Of a DNA stretch of 64,000 nucleotides, positions 31,530-43,704 are shown piece by piece. The notes beneath the pieces were generated by a model that saw only the letters and a program-made list of their open reading frames with translations, did not search any database and was not told where the DNA came from. Each line of letters begins with the position of its first letter. Position 1 is the stretch's first letter. A program made the position numbers and the translations under genes. The stretch is from contig CM057338.1 in NCBI GenBank assembly GCA_030015575.1, forward strand, positions 629,478,189 through 629,542,188, read 5' to 3'. This DNA comes from Agapanthus africanus (Eukaryota; Streptophyta; Magnoliopsida; Asparagales; Amaryllidaceae).

Positions 31530-34361
31530 TCACATGAGGGGGTTAAAAATCAGTGGTCGATGCCAAGCTTTGCAAAGACCGAATGTCAACACCGACCATT
31601 CAAAAATTTTATCAATGCAGTGCTCTGGTTGGTGGAAGAAGAAGTGGGGAAAGGGTAAGGGGTGGAATAGAATGTGTGTGCGTCTCATTTTGTAAAGACG
31701 ATGCAGTGAATGTGATGGATTACTCGCATTCTTTTTACAATTCAGAAGAAGGGGAGGAGCTTCAATTTCATTGATTGGATGTGGATTCATCTCAACACCC
31801 GTGTCATTCAAAAATGCGAGTTCATCAGCGAAGATCTCCTCAAAAGTTCCATCAATACCCCGATGAATAATGTCATCACAAAGTGCGGGGTGATCTTCAG
31901 ACTCTAAGAACAGTTCATAATCCGTGTTAATTGTTGACCCAGACATCTCGCTGGAAGAGTCCGTATGTGTATGATACATAGTTGGGTCAAACAATAACGT
32001 ATGAAAAGAGTCAAGATCGGTATCAGGAGGATCATCAAATTCGCTGCTGTCGACATCCATTAAGTCAACAGAACAGACCTGAGCAGTAGGTTCGGAGGGT
32101 ACACTTCCCAACTTGTTAATGTTCAGCTCAATTGACCTATTCCCGAAGGATAGGGTCATAGAACCGTTACGACAGTTGATGATAGCGTTGGAAGTGGCCA
32201 AAAAGGGGCGACCTAAAATCACCGGAATTTGATTCCGTGGGTTCGCTACAGGCTGTGTATCAATTACATTAAAGTCCACAGGGAATATAAATTCCCCGAT
32301 TTTTATTAACACATCCTCCAGTTCACCCCTACGTTTGGTGATTGATCGGTCAGCCATCTGGAGAGTGCAATGGGTTGGCTTCAACTCTCCGATCCCTAAC
32401 TGCTCATAGACTGAGAAAGGAAGCAAGTTAACACTAGCGCCAAGGTCTAGTAGAGCACGGTTAATGTGTTTTTCCCCAATAGAAATGGAAATAGTAGGAT
32501 ATCCAGGATCCTTACGTTTCCTCGGTAACTGTTGGGGGAAAGCCGTGTCTACAGTCTTTGCCATGAAAATCTTCTTGGGCACTTGAGTCTTCCTCTTCCT
32601 AGTGCACAAGTTCTTAAGAGTTTTCGCATAGGACGGAACTTGTTGGATAGCATCTAGGAGAGGGATGTTGATGTTAACTTGCTTAAAAATGTCCATGATC
32701 TTCTCCATATATGGACTCGATGTGTTAGCCCTTAACCGATTAGGATAAGGTGCTTTAGCAATAAGCGCTGGGTCCATCATAGGAGAAGGAAGTGTGTGTG
32801 GACCTGATCCCAAAATAGAAGTGGGGATCGTTTTCTGTGAACTAGAAGAGATGGGCTGAGGTGGCGAGCCTTGTGGGAAACGAAGAATAGGCTCGCAAGA
32901 AGGTGGTGGGGTAGAAGAACTGGGGTCAGAATTAGAAGTAGAAGTGGAAGGAAAGGTCTCAGCCGGGGTGTTATTGATTGATTTATCAGTGTCATCCAAC
33001 TCTTCCCCAAGGTGATTGTCAAGCACTCTTCCAGATCTCAACGTGATTGCATCCACATGATGTGAATAGCCAGGATTGGGTAAAGGTTGAGCTGGAAGTT
33101 TCCCTTTCTCTCTTGCACTCATTTCGGCTTTTAGTTGTGTAATTTGTTCTTCCATCGATTTGATGTTCTCATTTTGAGAGATAATGATCTTCATCACATT
33201 CTCGATGGAAGATTGCAAACTTGTCGTCCCTTGGATGGATTGTTTCATGAAAGTATCCAAGGTTTGTGCTAGTGCAGAGGTATTATATGTACCGGTCAAT
33301 TGCAAACAGTTTTCATGTGGTGCAAAAGTGTTGGCCGGATTTTGGAAGTTTTGTGATTGGAAGGGGTGCTGACTCAATTGAAGTGGTGGTTGCTGTTGTG
33401 GTGGAGGGACCCTTTGGAAATTGTTATGGGTTGGAACCGTGTTTTGAGATTGTGATTGGTTCTAAGCAAAGTTAGGGTGATTCCTCCAACCCTGATTATA
33501 TGTGGAAGAAAATGGATCGTTTCTAGGTCTTTAAAATGCGGCATTGGTATGCTCGGGACCTTGAAACGGACATTCTTCCGTCAAGTGAGAAGGATCAGAA
33601 CAGTATCCACATACAGTTTTGGAGAGTGACATTTGATTTAGGGCGGCGGCTAAAAATTTGTTTTCCATATTGTCGAATTTCTTGTGTAAAGCTGAAATTT
33701 CAGCTCTAACTCCTATGGAAATATCATTGCCATCCCTAGATGATTGACTCACACCCTCCCACTGTAAAGATTTTTCAGCGAAATCTTCTAGGAATTTCCA
33801 AGCTTCCCCATCATCTTTGGTCATGAAATTGCCTTGACACATTAATTCAAGGGTCTGTCTTGTGTTAGGATTAATGCCCTCATAAATGATTCTGCACAGT
33901 TCCCACCTGGGGATTCCGTGATGAGGACATTGAACTAACAGATCCTTAAAGCGTTCAAGACATTGTGAAAATGTTTCATTTGGAAGCTTGGTGAATTGAT
34001 ATATTTCGCTACGGACTCGAACTGTCTTATGATGTGGGTAGAATTTCTTAAGGAATGCTTTGACGAATTCTTCCCAATTTGAAATAGAATGTGCGGTAGT
34101 GTTATACAGCCACTTCTCGGCTATATCGCACAAGGTGAATGGGAGAAGACGAAGACATAAAGCATCCACAGAAAGCTGTGAAGTACCCATCATTGCGCAT
34201 ACATTTTCAAATTTAGTGACAAAGGCATATGGGTCTTCAGACTCGAGACCGTGAAATTTTGGTAGAAGGTTGATGTATTGGGGTTTTATTTGAAAATTTT
34301 TCCCGTTGGCTGGTGGAATGGAAAGACAGGTGGAAAGAGGACCTTGTGTTGGATAGCATCT
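31530..34361 (-). pseudogene. Gag-protease of G, two in-frame stops, pol absent
   Basis: One frame of about 944 codons opens after a TAG at 34362-34364. Gag: LLPKFHG followed by the Athila-type capsid region (WLYNTTAHSISNWEEFVKAF, PHHGIPRWELCRIIYEGI) and a zinc knuckle CGYCSDPSHLTEEC (CX2CX4HX4C). TAA at 33531-33533 and TAG at 33462-33464 interrupt the linker, and MSQHPF resumes at 33377. Protease: DLGASVNLLP (about residue 311 of the 615-codon downstream part) and ILGRPFL. The Leu after the catalytic Asp is usual in this family, as far as I recall. The frame ends at 31530 without entering RT. Gag binds and packages RNA; the protease would cut Gag. The N-terminus of gag is eroded. Confidence 0.85.
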
Positions 34362-34364
34362 CTA

Positions 34365-35520
34365 TCGGAGAGAGATGCGAGGTGGATTCTGCGCACCAAC
34401 GGATGGCGGCAGAGTAGTGGTAAAGAAATTCGATGGAGACGGATCCATCGATGTGGGTGTGGTGGTGGGTAAAAGAAAGATAAATGTAGAAATACCGACT
34501 TTTGGGTCGATCGGAGGGACGCGGACTAAACAGGCACTAGAATCCCATTGTCCAGCCTATCTTGCACTAAAAGGAGTTAGTACAAATGGCAGCGTGATTT
34601 ATAATTAGGGGAAATGAATGAATGTGATTGGTTGTTTTGAAAAATGATACGGATTTTTGAAAATATGATGCGCTCACAACAAATGCAACAAGCAAAATCC
34701 TAATTCTAGGGGTCACCTAGGTCAAAGCTCTAGACCGCTCCTAACTGCCAAAAGACAAGTTGCAGGATAAATCCTCCACTGCCTCTTTGTCTCCCTGTGG
34801 CCAGGTAAGTGGGAAGGTACTCCACTACATAAGTAGTGGGCCTAATTAATAACCACTAGCCTTCAACACACTTGCCTTAGAGACCACAAAAAAATGCGGA
34901 TAAGCAATGAATGATGCCATGCTACAAAAAAACGCGCGCCGGTCCTTAGAGTCATCTCTAGATCTTTTTTAATTAATGAGGGTAAATGCGGATGCAAGTT
35001 TGTGATTTTTGGGGCTTAGGAAGGGTAATGAACTCCCCGCCTAATCTGGATTTGGCCGTGCCCCTTAATTTCCGTATTAATTATGCAAACAACCAAAAAT
35101 CAAAAACACGCATAATTTATTTTTGCTTTTGCGGCGCTGTGATTTATTTGCAAAGAAAACTACAGCAAAGTGTTATTTGGAGCAGCTGAGGGAGAAGATA
35201 AGAAAGGGTAGAAGTCACCTGAGAATTTGGATGCAGAGATGCAGTTACAGCGCCGCGGAAACACGGTATGAGGAGCCTAATGCCGCGGAATCGCGGTTCT
35301 CTAATGGGATCACTGCACCAATTTTTGTGTACATGCTTCTGTTCACCTTGTTAGCTCTCTGGAATGATCAGAATTTTTTTTCTCCAGCTCCAATAATTCC
35401 AGATTTCCTCGCAATCAAATCACAATAACACGTATTAGTGTTTGCGCGAATTTTGATCTAAAAATTATAATGGAATAAATCTTTCAATTCAAATTTCAAA
35501 TAAAGAACGAATTAGCACGC
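34365..35520 (-). other. 5' leader of G
   Basis: Sequence between the primer-binding site and the open part of gag. The proximal part probably includes the eroded gag N-terminus. At about 35251-35300 two CCGCGGAA-type blocks lie in direct orientation, echoing the GC motif in the LTR. No gene is seen. Confidence 0.65.
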
Positions 35521-35540
35521 GATCCCCGGCAACGGCGCCA
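35521..35540 (-). other. Primer-binding site of G (tRNA-Asp)
   Basis: On the minus strand TGGCGCCGTTGCCGGGGATC begins two bases after the LTR end. It is complementary to the 3' end of plant tRNA-Asp and is the site typical of Athila relatives. It is not a tRNA gene, because the rest of the tRNA is missing. Confidence 0.93.
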
Positions 35541-35542
35541 TT

Positions 35543-37451
35543 TGATTGATACGAATTCTTGTTGTGTGTTTAAGAAAATGTATAGAATCACAATCAAAGA
35601 ATTATTTGACTGCAATCAACTACGGTGTCGGATGTAGATCGTTAGCGAGTGCGGATCGTCCACAGGGATTGTGCGATTCATTTGTATTTTGATTTGTTTG
35701 AATCGAAAAGTTAATAGAAAAGAAAAGAAAACATGATTCAAGAATTTTATCGATGGTTTCAAGTATCACTATTCTAATCAAGAATCAAGAAAATGATAAA
35801 CATCGAGAATCGAGTTTCGATAGAATTCCAATCACTTTAGGGTTTCAAGATTTGAAGTAAAACTTGTAGGAATCGAGTAAATTGTAGATGTGATGAAGAT
35901 TCAAGATTACGATTTCTTATCTAGTAACAAATTGATGCTAAATCGATGTCGAATTCATCGAGGATCAAGGATCTTGCGAGGAATTAGGGTTCCTCATCCT
36001 ATCCTTTTATCCTTTCGATGAATAACATTCACTAGATAGCTTCTTGAAAGTTGAATGATCAATTGTCGATCTCTAGATCGTGCGAAAGGAATCAAGAACA
36101 CATTCGCATCGATCTAGACCATCGATCAATCGATTTTCAAGAATTTACAATTGTTTTAAGACTTAAGAAAACGTTTAACAATTCATCAACATCATCATTT
36201 TACAATTGTTTCGATTCCTCCACGAGCGGAGTTTATTCGCGCATCATCACAAAGAATACATTCAAGAATTGAATACGAATCATAATGCTTGAATTGAAAT
36301 AAAAGCAAGTTTAAAGAATCTTCACCTTTATTTATTCCACAAATTGTTACACATTGCTCAAGAGACTACAAGAATTTGAGAAGGAACAAAATTGTCGAAT
36401 CTAGCATTGCATCAGTTCCTTGAGTCGTGGATCGGCTTGGATCTCGTGCTCCGATGAATGCCGACTTCGCTTCTAAAGGATGGTTGAAGACTTGCTTTGC
36501 TTGAACTCCATGGATCTTGAATTTGGTGTTTCTAGATTGATTGGATTAGGGTTAGGGTTTGGAACACAAGTTTTGTCACTAAACTTGTGGGAGAAATGGG
36601 AAACATGAAGATTGAACTAGTGATTGATTCACTAATGATTGATTAAGGATTAGCCCTTTCAAGAGAGCCTTGGGGTCTTTTTTATAGGTTTTCCAAACCC
36701 TAGGTCTAGGAATTCAAATTTGAGTTTTCCCTCCAAAAGTTAGTTAGAGGAAGAGGCTTCTAGAAGTAGTTAGTTAGGGGATTAGCTTCTTTCCTAAGCT
36801 AGGAGGTTAGGGGGAAGGTTCTAGGTCCTTAATAGAGTTTAACTGAAGCTTGTTAAGGAAGCTAAGAATGTTTAGTTTGGAACCCTAGGTCTTGCTGATC
36901 TGGCAGAAGCTTCAGGATCTTTCTGGAAATTGCAGTGGTTTTCTGAGATGTAAGAGCTGAGGGAAGCATAACAGAGCAAAGCCAAGACGATGATATGGCA
37001 TAGCCGCCGTGGAACCGCGGCGCAAGGCAGCTCAGGCCGTGGTTCCGCGGCCAAGTGGCTTCCTTGGTGCTTCATACTTCATGGTATGTTTGCTTCTGTA
37101 CTTTGATGTATTTCCTGATATGTTGAATTCCTGAATTCCTTCTAGATAATTGCCAGATTCCAAATCCTTGAGTTGGCGTATTCTTTAGCAACACTGTTGT
37201 GTAATTTTGACCATTCTTCTGGAATTCCCAGCATGGACTTCGAAACACAAGTTGCACAAATATAAGAATGATGCCATGCTATGAAATGCAGTCAATTTCC
37301 CTTATAGTGCCGGTTTTAGAGTCTAACACATGCAATCTGATATTTAACGACTGTTTTGCTAATATGTGCTATATGAATGCCGAACACTTCTAGATGAGTG
37401 CAAATGATAGGGAAATTGCCGGTTTAAAGATGCAGTATTTTCGACTGATCA
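35543..37451 (-). repeat. Element G 5' LTR (1,909 bp)
   Basis: Near copy of 28181-30087. Its GC-rich arms are at about 37004-37052 and have gained two changes (CCGTGG for CCGCGG) relative to the other LTR. Confidence 0.92.
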
Positions 37452-37456
37452 CCAGG

Positions 37457-38195
37457 CATGCCCATACCTTCTGGAGTGTGATAACTTGAGTGGCTTCCAT
37501 CAAGTTATCATGCGATGATAGTTGGATCCCGATTCTCACTGATGAGTTGGTTTACTCTTCGGGTGATCCCGACTAATTCTTCTTTCAGGTTTGGAGGAGA
37601 ATTTGTGTTCACAGTGGGAGGTTTCCTGATTAGATAAAGTGATAACCATTCTGATCTAGGTTAGAGTGCACGCAGAGTGTTTCTTTTCTCTCTCTCTTTG
37701 GCAGCGACCTTTGACCGACCCTAGACTATGACTCAGTGAACAAGTTGACCGAGCGTTCTTAAAATTCTGACTTTTGGATTGTCTAAAGTTGCATAAGTCA
37801 TTGCCGCTCCTTCTTTTACCCTTTGTATTTCTCAGAAACACCCCGTATTACTACAGACATCCACTTCCATTGGATAGATCCATCGTATGGTTATATACGA
37901 ACTCGAAGGGATTTCTTCGCGGATGGATCCAGGTTCAGGAGAAATAGAATTGGTTTATTCAGTTGTCTTTTGTTATCACCTTCTCTGAGGTTGCGAGGGC
38001 TCCTTAGTTTAGGAGAGTACACCTATTACGCTTATTGGATAGTCTTATTCCAAACCATAGGCAGGTGCCGAAAGGTAGGGAATGAAGAAAACCAATTAGC
38101 CTAAAGTAGGGTGTACAGAAGGTAATAACTAAAGACAAAATAAAGGGATTAGAAAGAGGGCAAAGTAAATTGCGACTGCTATCATTCACGACCAA
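37457..38195 (+). other. C interior, third piece: end of leader and first copy of the tandem duplication
   Basis: It follows A from about 2765 (CATACCTTCTGGAGTG) through the CT-rich run and the dead gag start at about 37690-37720 (GGCAGCGACCTTTGACC). It then enters the first copy of the 370-400 bp duplication (about 37826-38195). No open gene. It ends at the ACCAC duplication of S. Confidence 0.8.
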
Positions 38196-39498
38196 ACCAC
38201 TGTTAGTTATATGTATGCCCTAGAGGCCATTACTGTACATAGGATGTATATTGTAGTGGATGCTGGGACATATATAGGGAGGACTTTCTTGCTCGACATG
38301 ATAGTATGCTATCTGGTTACTCTTTACCCTAACATGTATACTGATTGTCTCTCTGTTACATGTTGGTAAAGCCCTTAGGATGTGTACTTGACTACCTGGA
38401 CTATGATGCGGATCATACTTGTGGGGACATGGTAGTCCATAAGTACATCCTTCAAGGTCCCTAGTCGTGGGTGTATCGAGACGGGGCATCGATATACCAG
38501 AGTAGACTAGCGTATACCTTCTCGACTCATACAGATGGGCGATGGATGATCCCATATCCATTGGTGTTTGACATCAGAGATGATATACGGGTGCTCAGTA
38601 GAGACTGGGTATGCTGGACGGACTCGCCGAGAACTCCCAGATGGTATTATACCTTACGTCAGATGGCGGTTCTCTGGTGACACTGGTACAGGTTAGTCTG
38701 TAGACCCGAGATCGTCATAGAGTCTTGTGTGATTCCCACTGTGCTTTGATTTCCACCTTACCACGTCCAAGAGGGCGTGCAAAACGGTGGTTTTTGGGTA
38801 CAGTCCCGAATCACATGGAGGCAATGAGCGATAAGAGGGGATTTGTCTCTCCCGGTATAGGGAGTTGATGTTGCGCTGTGTTCGATTGGCTATAACCGGA
38901 AATCCCTGGCCGAGGTTGTTGAGATTTACTGGTATGTGTTATCAGTAGTTTCTCGTACTGTTATAGACCTCATATCAACACGACTTATCGAGCTACTGGG
39001 GTCTGACGTTTACCACCCCAGGCGAGATATGCGACATATCAGACGACGAGACCGGACTGTACGGTAAGTGTTACTGGTTGGATTCACTGGAGTGTGAGCG
39101 GGCTTGCTCGTTGATCTTCTGATCGCTCAATACCCGGGTGGCCGTTACGTTTAGAAGACCGCTTGCGGCTTGTGGGTGTTTGATATGATCATCACCTACT
39201 GCCGGCGTATTGATGAGTCTTTGCAGTCCTACACAGAGGTTTCCTGGCTCAAGCGAAACGAAATAGGAGCGCATATGAGATATGCGCGGGACCGAGAATA
39301 ATACCAGTATGTGATACTGTATTCTATTCTCGCGATTTGTATCATCGGCAGGTTATATGTGATATAGCCGGGTTACCGAATCAAGTGTTGATTCGATACA
39401 TTGATACACTTGATATTAGTCAGTTATATGCATTATGACCGGATCATTAAATCAAGTGTTGATTTAACGATTTAATGTATAATTATATATTTGATATA

Positions 39499-41687
39499 TG
39501 TTAGTTATGTATATGCCCTAGAGGCCATTGTTGTACATATGATGTATATTATAATGGATGCTTGGATATATATAGAGATGACTTTCTTGCTCGTCATGAT
39601 AGTATGCTATTTGGTTTCACTTTATCTTAACATGTTGACTTGTATTGGTTTACTGTTTTACTCTCACATGTTGATAAAGCCCTTAGGATCTGTACTCGAC
39701 TACTGGGACTATGATGAGATCATACTAATGGGGCCATCGTAGTCGATGAGTGCATCTTATAACTGTTCCTAGTCGAGGGTATATCGAGACAGGGCATCGA
39801 TACACCAGAGTAGACTAGCGTATACGCATCTTGACCCATATGATGGGCGATGGATGATCCCATATCCATCGGTGTTAGACATCAGAGATGGTGTACGGGT
39901 GCTCAGTGAAGACTGGGTATACTGGACGGACTCGCCGAGAACTCCCAGATGGTGATATACCACACGTCAGATGGCAGTTCTCCGGTGACACTGGTACATG
40001 GTAGTCTGTAGACCCGAGATCGTTATGGAGTCTTGTGTGATTCCTACTGTGCTTTGATTTCCACCTTACCACGTCTAAGAGGGCGTGCAAAACGGTGGCT
40101 TTTGGGTACAGTCCCGAATCACATGGAGGCAATGAGCGATAGGAGGGGATTCGTCTCTCCCGGTATAGGGAGTTGATGTTGTGCTGTGTTCGATTGGCTA
40201 TAACTGGAAGTCCCTGGCCAGGGCTGATATGGAGATTTACTGGTAAGTGTTACTTGTAGTTTCTCGACCCGTTATGAGCCATACATCGACACGACTTATC
40301 GGTTACTGGGGTCTGACGTATACCACTCCTAGACTTGATATGCGACATATCAGACGAATAGACCGGACTGTACGGGAGTGTTACTGATTGGATTCACAGG
40401 AGAATGCACAGGCTAGCTTGTTGATCTTCTGATCGCTCAATACCTGGGTGGCTGTTACGTTTAGCTGACCGCTTGCAGCTTGTGGGTGTTTGATATGATC
40501 ATCACCTGCTACCGGCGTATTGACGATTCTTTAGAGTCCTACACAGAGGTTTCTTGGCTCAGGCGAAACGGAGTAGAGGCACATATGTGATATGTGCAGG
40601 ACCGAGAATAATGCGATATGGGATACCGTATTATATTCCCGCGATATTTAGTTATGAACCGGGTCATCGGATCAAGTGTTGATTCGATGAATCGGTACAT
40701 GATATATTAGTCGGTAATATTCGATATAGCCGGATCGTCGGATCAAGTGTTGATTCGATGATTTAATGTATAATAATATATATGATATATTGTATTACAT
40801 TATCTAATATTGGCTCGCTTTATTATTTCATTTTCTCATTGGATGATACATTGATATATATGCGATATATGTTAATTGTATTATTTTCTTTTGTTGCAAA
40901 TATATAATATATATGTGATATATATTATTGTGACATGATATGATTAATTGTTAAACATGTTTAAGCATGATTAATTGAGGTTAGGGTTTGATTGGGGTTA
41001 GATGCTTCATGCACCTTCAAGAAGCTTTTTCTTTTGTCATTCTTAAGATATTTATGGATGACACATTCTTAACCCAACCAAACCCTAACTCTAGTTTATT
41101 CTCTACTAAATCTTGACCACTCATCCTTGACCATGGTTAATATATCAATCATATAGCTTTGTTTTCTATTCATCACAAAAGGATTATTATTATTATCTTT
41201 TCCATTATCATCTTCTTCTCTCTTGAAGAAAGCTTACTAGATTTTCTTTATGGGATGAATAAATATGAGAAAATGATTTAAAAAGAAAGAAAAATTACTA
41301 CTCTCTCATCCTCATCTCATCTAGCCCATGAGATTAGTGTGTTCATCTCTTTAGAGTGAGAAAGCTTGAGTCTTTGCAACTTCGACGTAGATCATCGGAG
41401 ATTTGGAACACTTCAAGCTAGCATGGATCGTTCGAGTCGTGGAGCCTCTCATGAGTCCGGGAGATCGTGGATCGCGGCAAAGGGACTTCTACTCGGAGCT
41501 TGTGAAGCGAAGGAGCGGACTACAAAGGTTGTAATCCCTCACACTTAGATAAAAGTTATCATCTTGCATGTTAAACCCTAATAATCTAGCAAAGATCCCG
41601 GCTTTGGGTTGTTCGGCACGTCTAAATTTTTATCCGGGCATGTTTGATGCCTTATGAACCTTCACAAGTGTGCCTAGGAACCCTACA
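39499..41687 (+). repeat. Element D 5' LTR (2,189 bp)
   Basis: It starts TGTTAGTTATGTATATGCCC and ends CCCTACA. A stretch near 41380-41545 (CGACGTAGATCATC, GCGGCAAAGGGACTT) is also conserved in the LTRs of B and S. Confidence 0.93.
40579..40762 (+). other. Structured block in D 5' LTR
   Basis: In order: hairpin GCACATAT/ATATGTGC (about 40579-40597), a larger stem starting CGAGAATAAT (from 40603), palindrome 40665-40690 (CATCGGATCAA GTG TTGATTCGATG) and palindrome 40735-40762 around the same GTG core. B, S and E have the same order with compensated arm changes. Confidence 0.7.
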
Positions 41688-41688
41688 G

Positions 41689-41706
41689 TGGTATCAGAGC
41701 CTAGCT
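41689..41706 (+). other. Primer-binding site of D (tRNA-iMet)
   Basis: TGGTATCAGAGCCTAGCT follows the LTR end after one base and is identical to the site of B. Confidence 0.94.
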
Positions 41707-41883
41707 AGAGCATCAGGCAATGTGTTTACGAAGTTAAAACTCCGATCGAACCCGCAACGACAAAATTAGACCCCTCTCTGGAAATTTTTTAAATTTTGGG
41801 ATTTTTCCGAATTAAAAATATGTAAAAAAATCAGCAGGGAATTCTAAGAATTACCATAAAACCCGAGCCCCCAATTCGTCCAA

Positions 41884-41933
41884 ACGGCGGCAGAACCGCT
41901 GCGCAAGCATGCTTGCGCGGCGGTTCCGCGGCG
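41884..41933 (+). other. GC-rich leader hairpin of D
   Basis: A nearly unbroken palindrome of about 50 bp: outer arms GGCGGCAGAACCGC and GGCGGTTCCGCGGC, with the exact 18-bp palindrome GCGCAAGCATGCTTGCGC in the centre. It lies 195 nt after the primer-binding site. Confidence 0.78.
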
Positions 41934-43321
41934 GATTAATGGATTGGCGACACGTGGCTTTTATGGTAATATCCGTAGGTGCTTGTTGATGCTTCTGGGT
42001 ATTTTTAATCTGTTTCAGGTGTTGAATATTCTGGGGTTTGTTTTGTAATAGTAGACTCAATCGGAAATTTTAAATTCGTATTTCTTTCCGGATATTTAGA
42101 AACTGTTAAACTATTTGAACGGATATCATTAACTCACTGTTTCCCGGTACGGCAAACATTCAAATGTTGAGTTTTTATGCGGGTTTAAATCTTTGAGAAA
42201 CATTGTACAAGTTAAGCGGTGGACCCTCTAGAAGACAACAAACCTTAACTCGATTATGTGACCGTCTTGAACTGCCTTTTGAACCTTCGGGTTTGGGGCA
42301 GTACGGCGTGCCACATGTGAGGCGTTGGCTTGACCCTTCTACGGCTGGATCACTGGTACTTTGACATATTCTGGGATTATTTGAACTCCGCTCAAGAGTT
42401 GAGCACTTTGGGAAATTTTGGGTATTTGATTATCTGTTCGGAAAGTTTAATACTGTCTATTTATCTGGAATGTGATACAATATGTGGAATTCATAAAGTT
42501 AGGCATGAAATGCGAAGTATGTGATATTTCGGATTTACGATGTCTAAAGTGATTGTGGATTCCAAATGTTGTAGTTTTACACTTTCTTTTTCTGTGACCG
42601 TAAGTGTAATATGTGATATCGTCGGTTTCGTTGCTATATGTCAACGACAATTGGGATGCGCATATTTACTTATGTTGATTATATGAGATATTATGTGTTG
42701 CTGTGATATGTTACATTGGATCGTCGCGTTCAGAATAGCCGGGGGTTTTATGTGAGATGAGGGTTTTTATTTTCATTCATGTAAAATTCATTTGTAATGT
42801 AATATTCTTTTATTTGGGGCACTTCCAGGTTGCGGTTGCTGTCACCAGTGTATATTATTTACTTTTCCGCATTAGGTAGACCCATGGTGGGGAGCACAAG
42901 TAACCGGGTTCTAGGGTCCAGTGGGAGGCCATCTCGAGGAGTCGAGACCGGGTCTCCTAACCCTAGAATTGGCAGTGTTACTTGCCGCTCTCGTAGGGGT
43001 CTTGGGATGTGGGTTTGGCTATTCGTCGCGACCGTGGAATCCGTGTTTTATACAGGCTCGTATTGAAAACACGGACGTCCTAGTATATCCAATATTTCAT
43101 ATATGTTCTTCTGCTGCAATTTTCTGTGATGAGATCATATTACTGCCTGAGACGAATACTTATACTATATATATATGCTGATATATAAATATTACTGCTT
43201 TCGTTTCTTCTGTGATGCTTAGGAAGCATAAGCTGATGGGATACTTATTAATGAGATTAATAAAAAGAAAAGAAACCTAAAGATGTTGTAGAATCAAAAA
43301 CTTTATAAAAAGGGTAGCTAC

Positions 43322-43562
43322 AGTTTTGCTTTGCACAGTGATATATACGATATATCCTGCACCTTATTCGATGGGGAAAGAGCCGACGATCCCTTCACCG
43401 GGAGTGACCTCTTTAGCGAAACTGGCAGATGCTACAAAACGCGGTTTGTCTTTTGATTGCTTTTAATGTTTTGCTTTGCACAGCGGTATATATGATATAT
43501 CCTGCACCTCATTCGATGAGGAAAGGGCCGACGATCCCTTCACCGGGAGTGACCCCTTTAGC
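43322..43562 (+). repeat. Duplicated leader module of D (two hairpins)
   Basis: Hairpins at 43362-43376 (CCTTAT/ATGGGG, with G-T pairs) and 43507-43521 (CCTCAT/ATGAGG, six perfect pairs), 145 nt apart, each followed by GATCCCTTCACCGGGAGTG. Confidence 0.82.
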
Positions 43563-43704
43563 GAAACAAAGAAAAGCCTCAAAAACACTCCTTTTCAAAA
43601 CTTCACTCGATTCTACGACGATATCAAGTTCATTACGCTCAGGGTTTTCTGAAAAACCTGCGTAGCCCTCCGTCATTTCAGATAAGTAATATTTAGTATT
43701 CGTG

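Larger units (their letters stand above)
28181..37451 (-). mobile_element. Element G: Athila-like Ty3/gypsy element with gag-protease only
   Basis: LTRs 28181-30087 and 35543-37451 are flanked by CCAGG (28176-28180 and 37452-37456). The element reads right to left: 5' LTR, tRNA-Asp primer-binding site, leader of about 1.2 kb, gag and protease, then 1.4 kb without coding, a polypurine tract and the 3' LTR. I find no RT, RNase H or integrase motif in any frame between the LTRs. The layout fits the TR-GAG type of non-autonomous element derived from Athila relatives. The LTRs differ at a low percentage by eye. G entered the leader of C just after its three-hairpin array. Confidence 0.9.

Noticed and set aside
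35521..35540. Possible tRNA gene (tRNA-Asp 3' end)
   Set aside because: Only the 3' terminal bases are present, next to an LTR. It is a primer-binding site.
36541..36560. Telomere-like TTAGGG runs (also near 29180 and 40980)
   Set aside because: Single short runs such as GATTAGGGTTAGGG inside LTRs, not tandem arrays.
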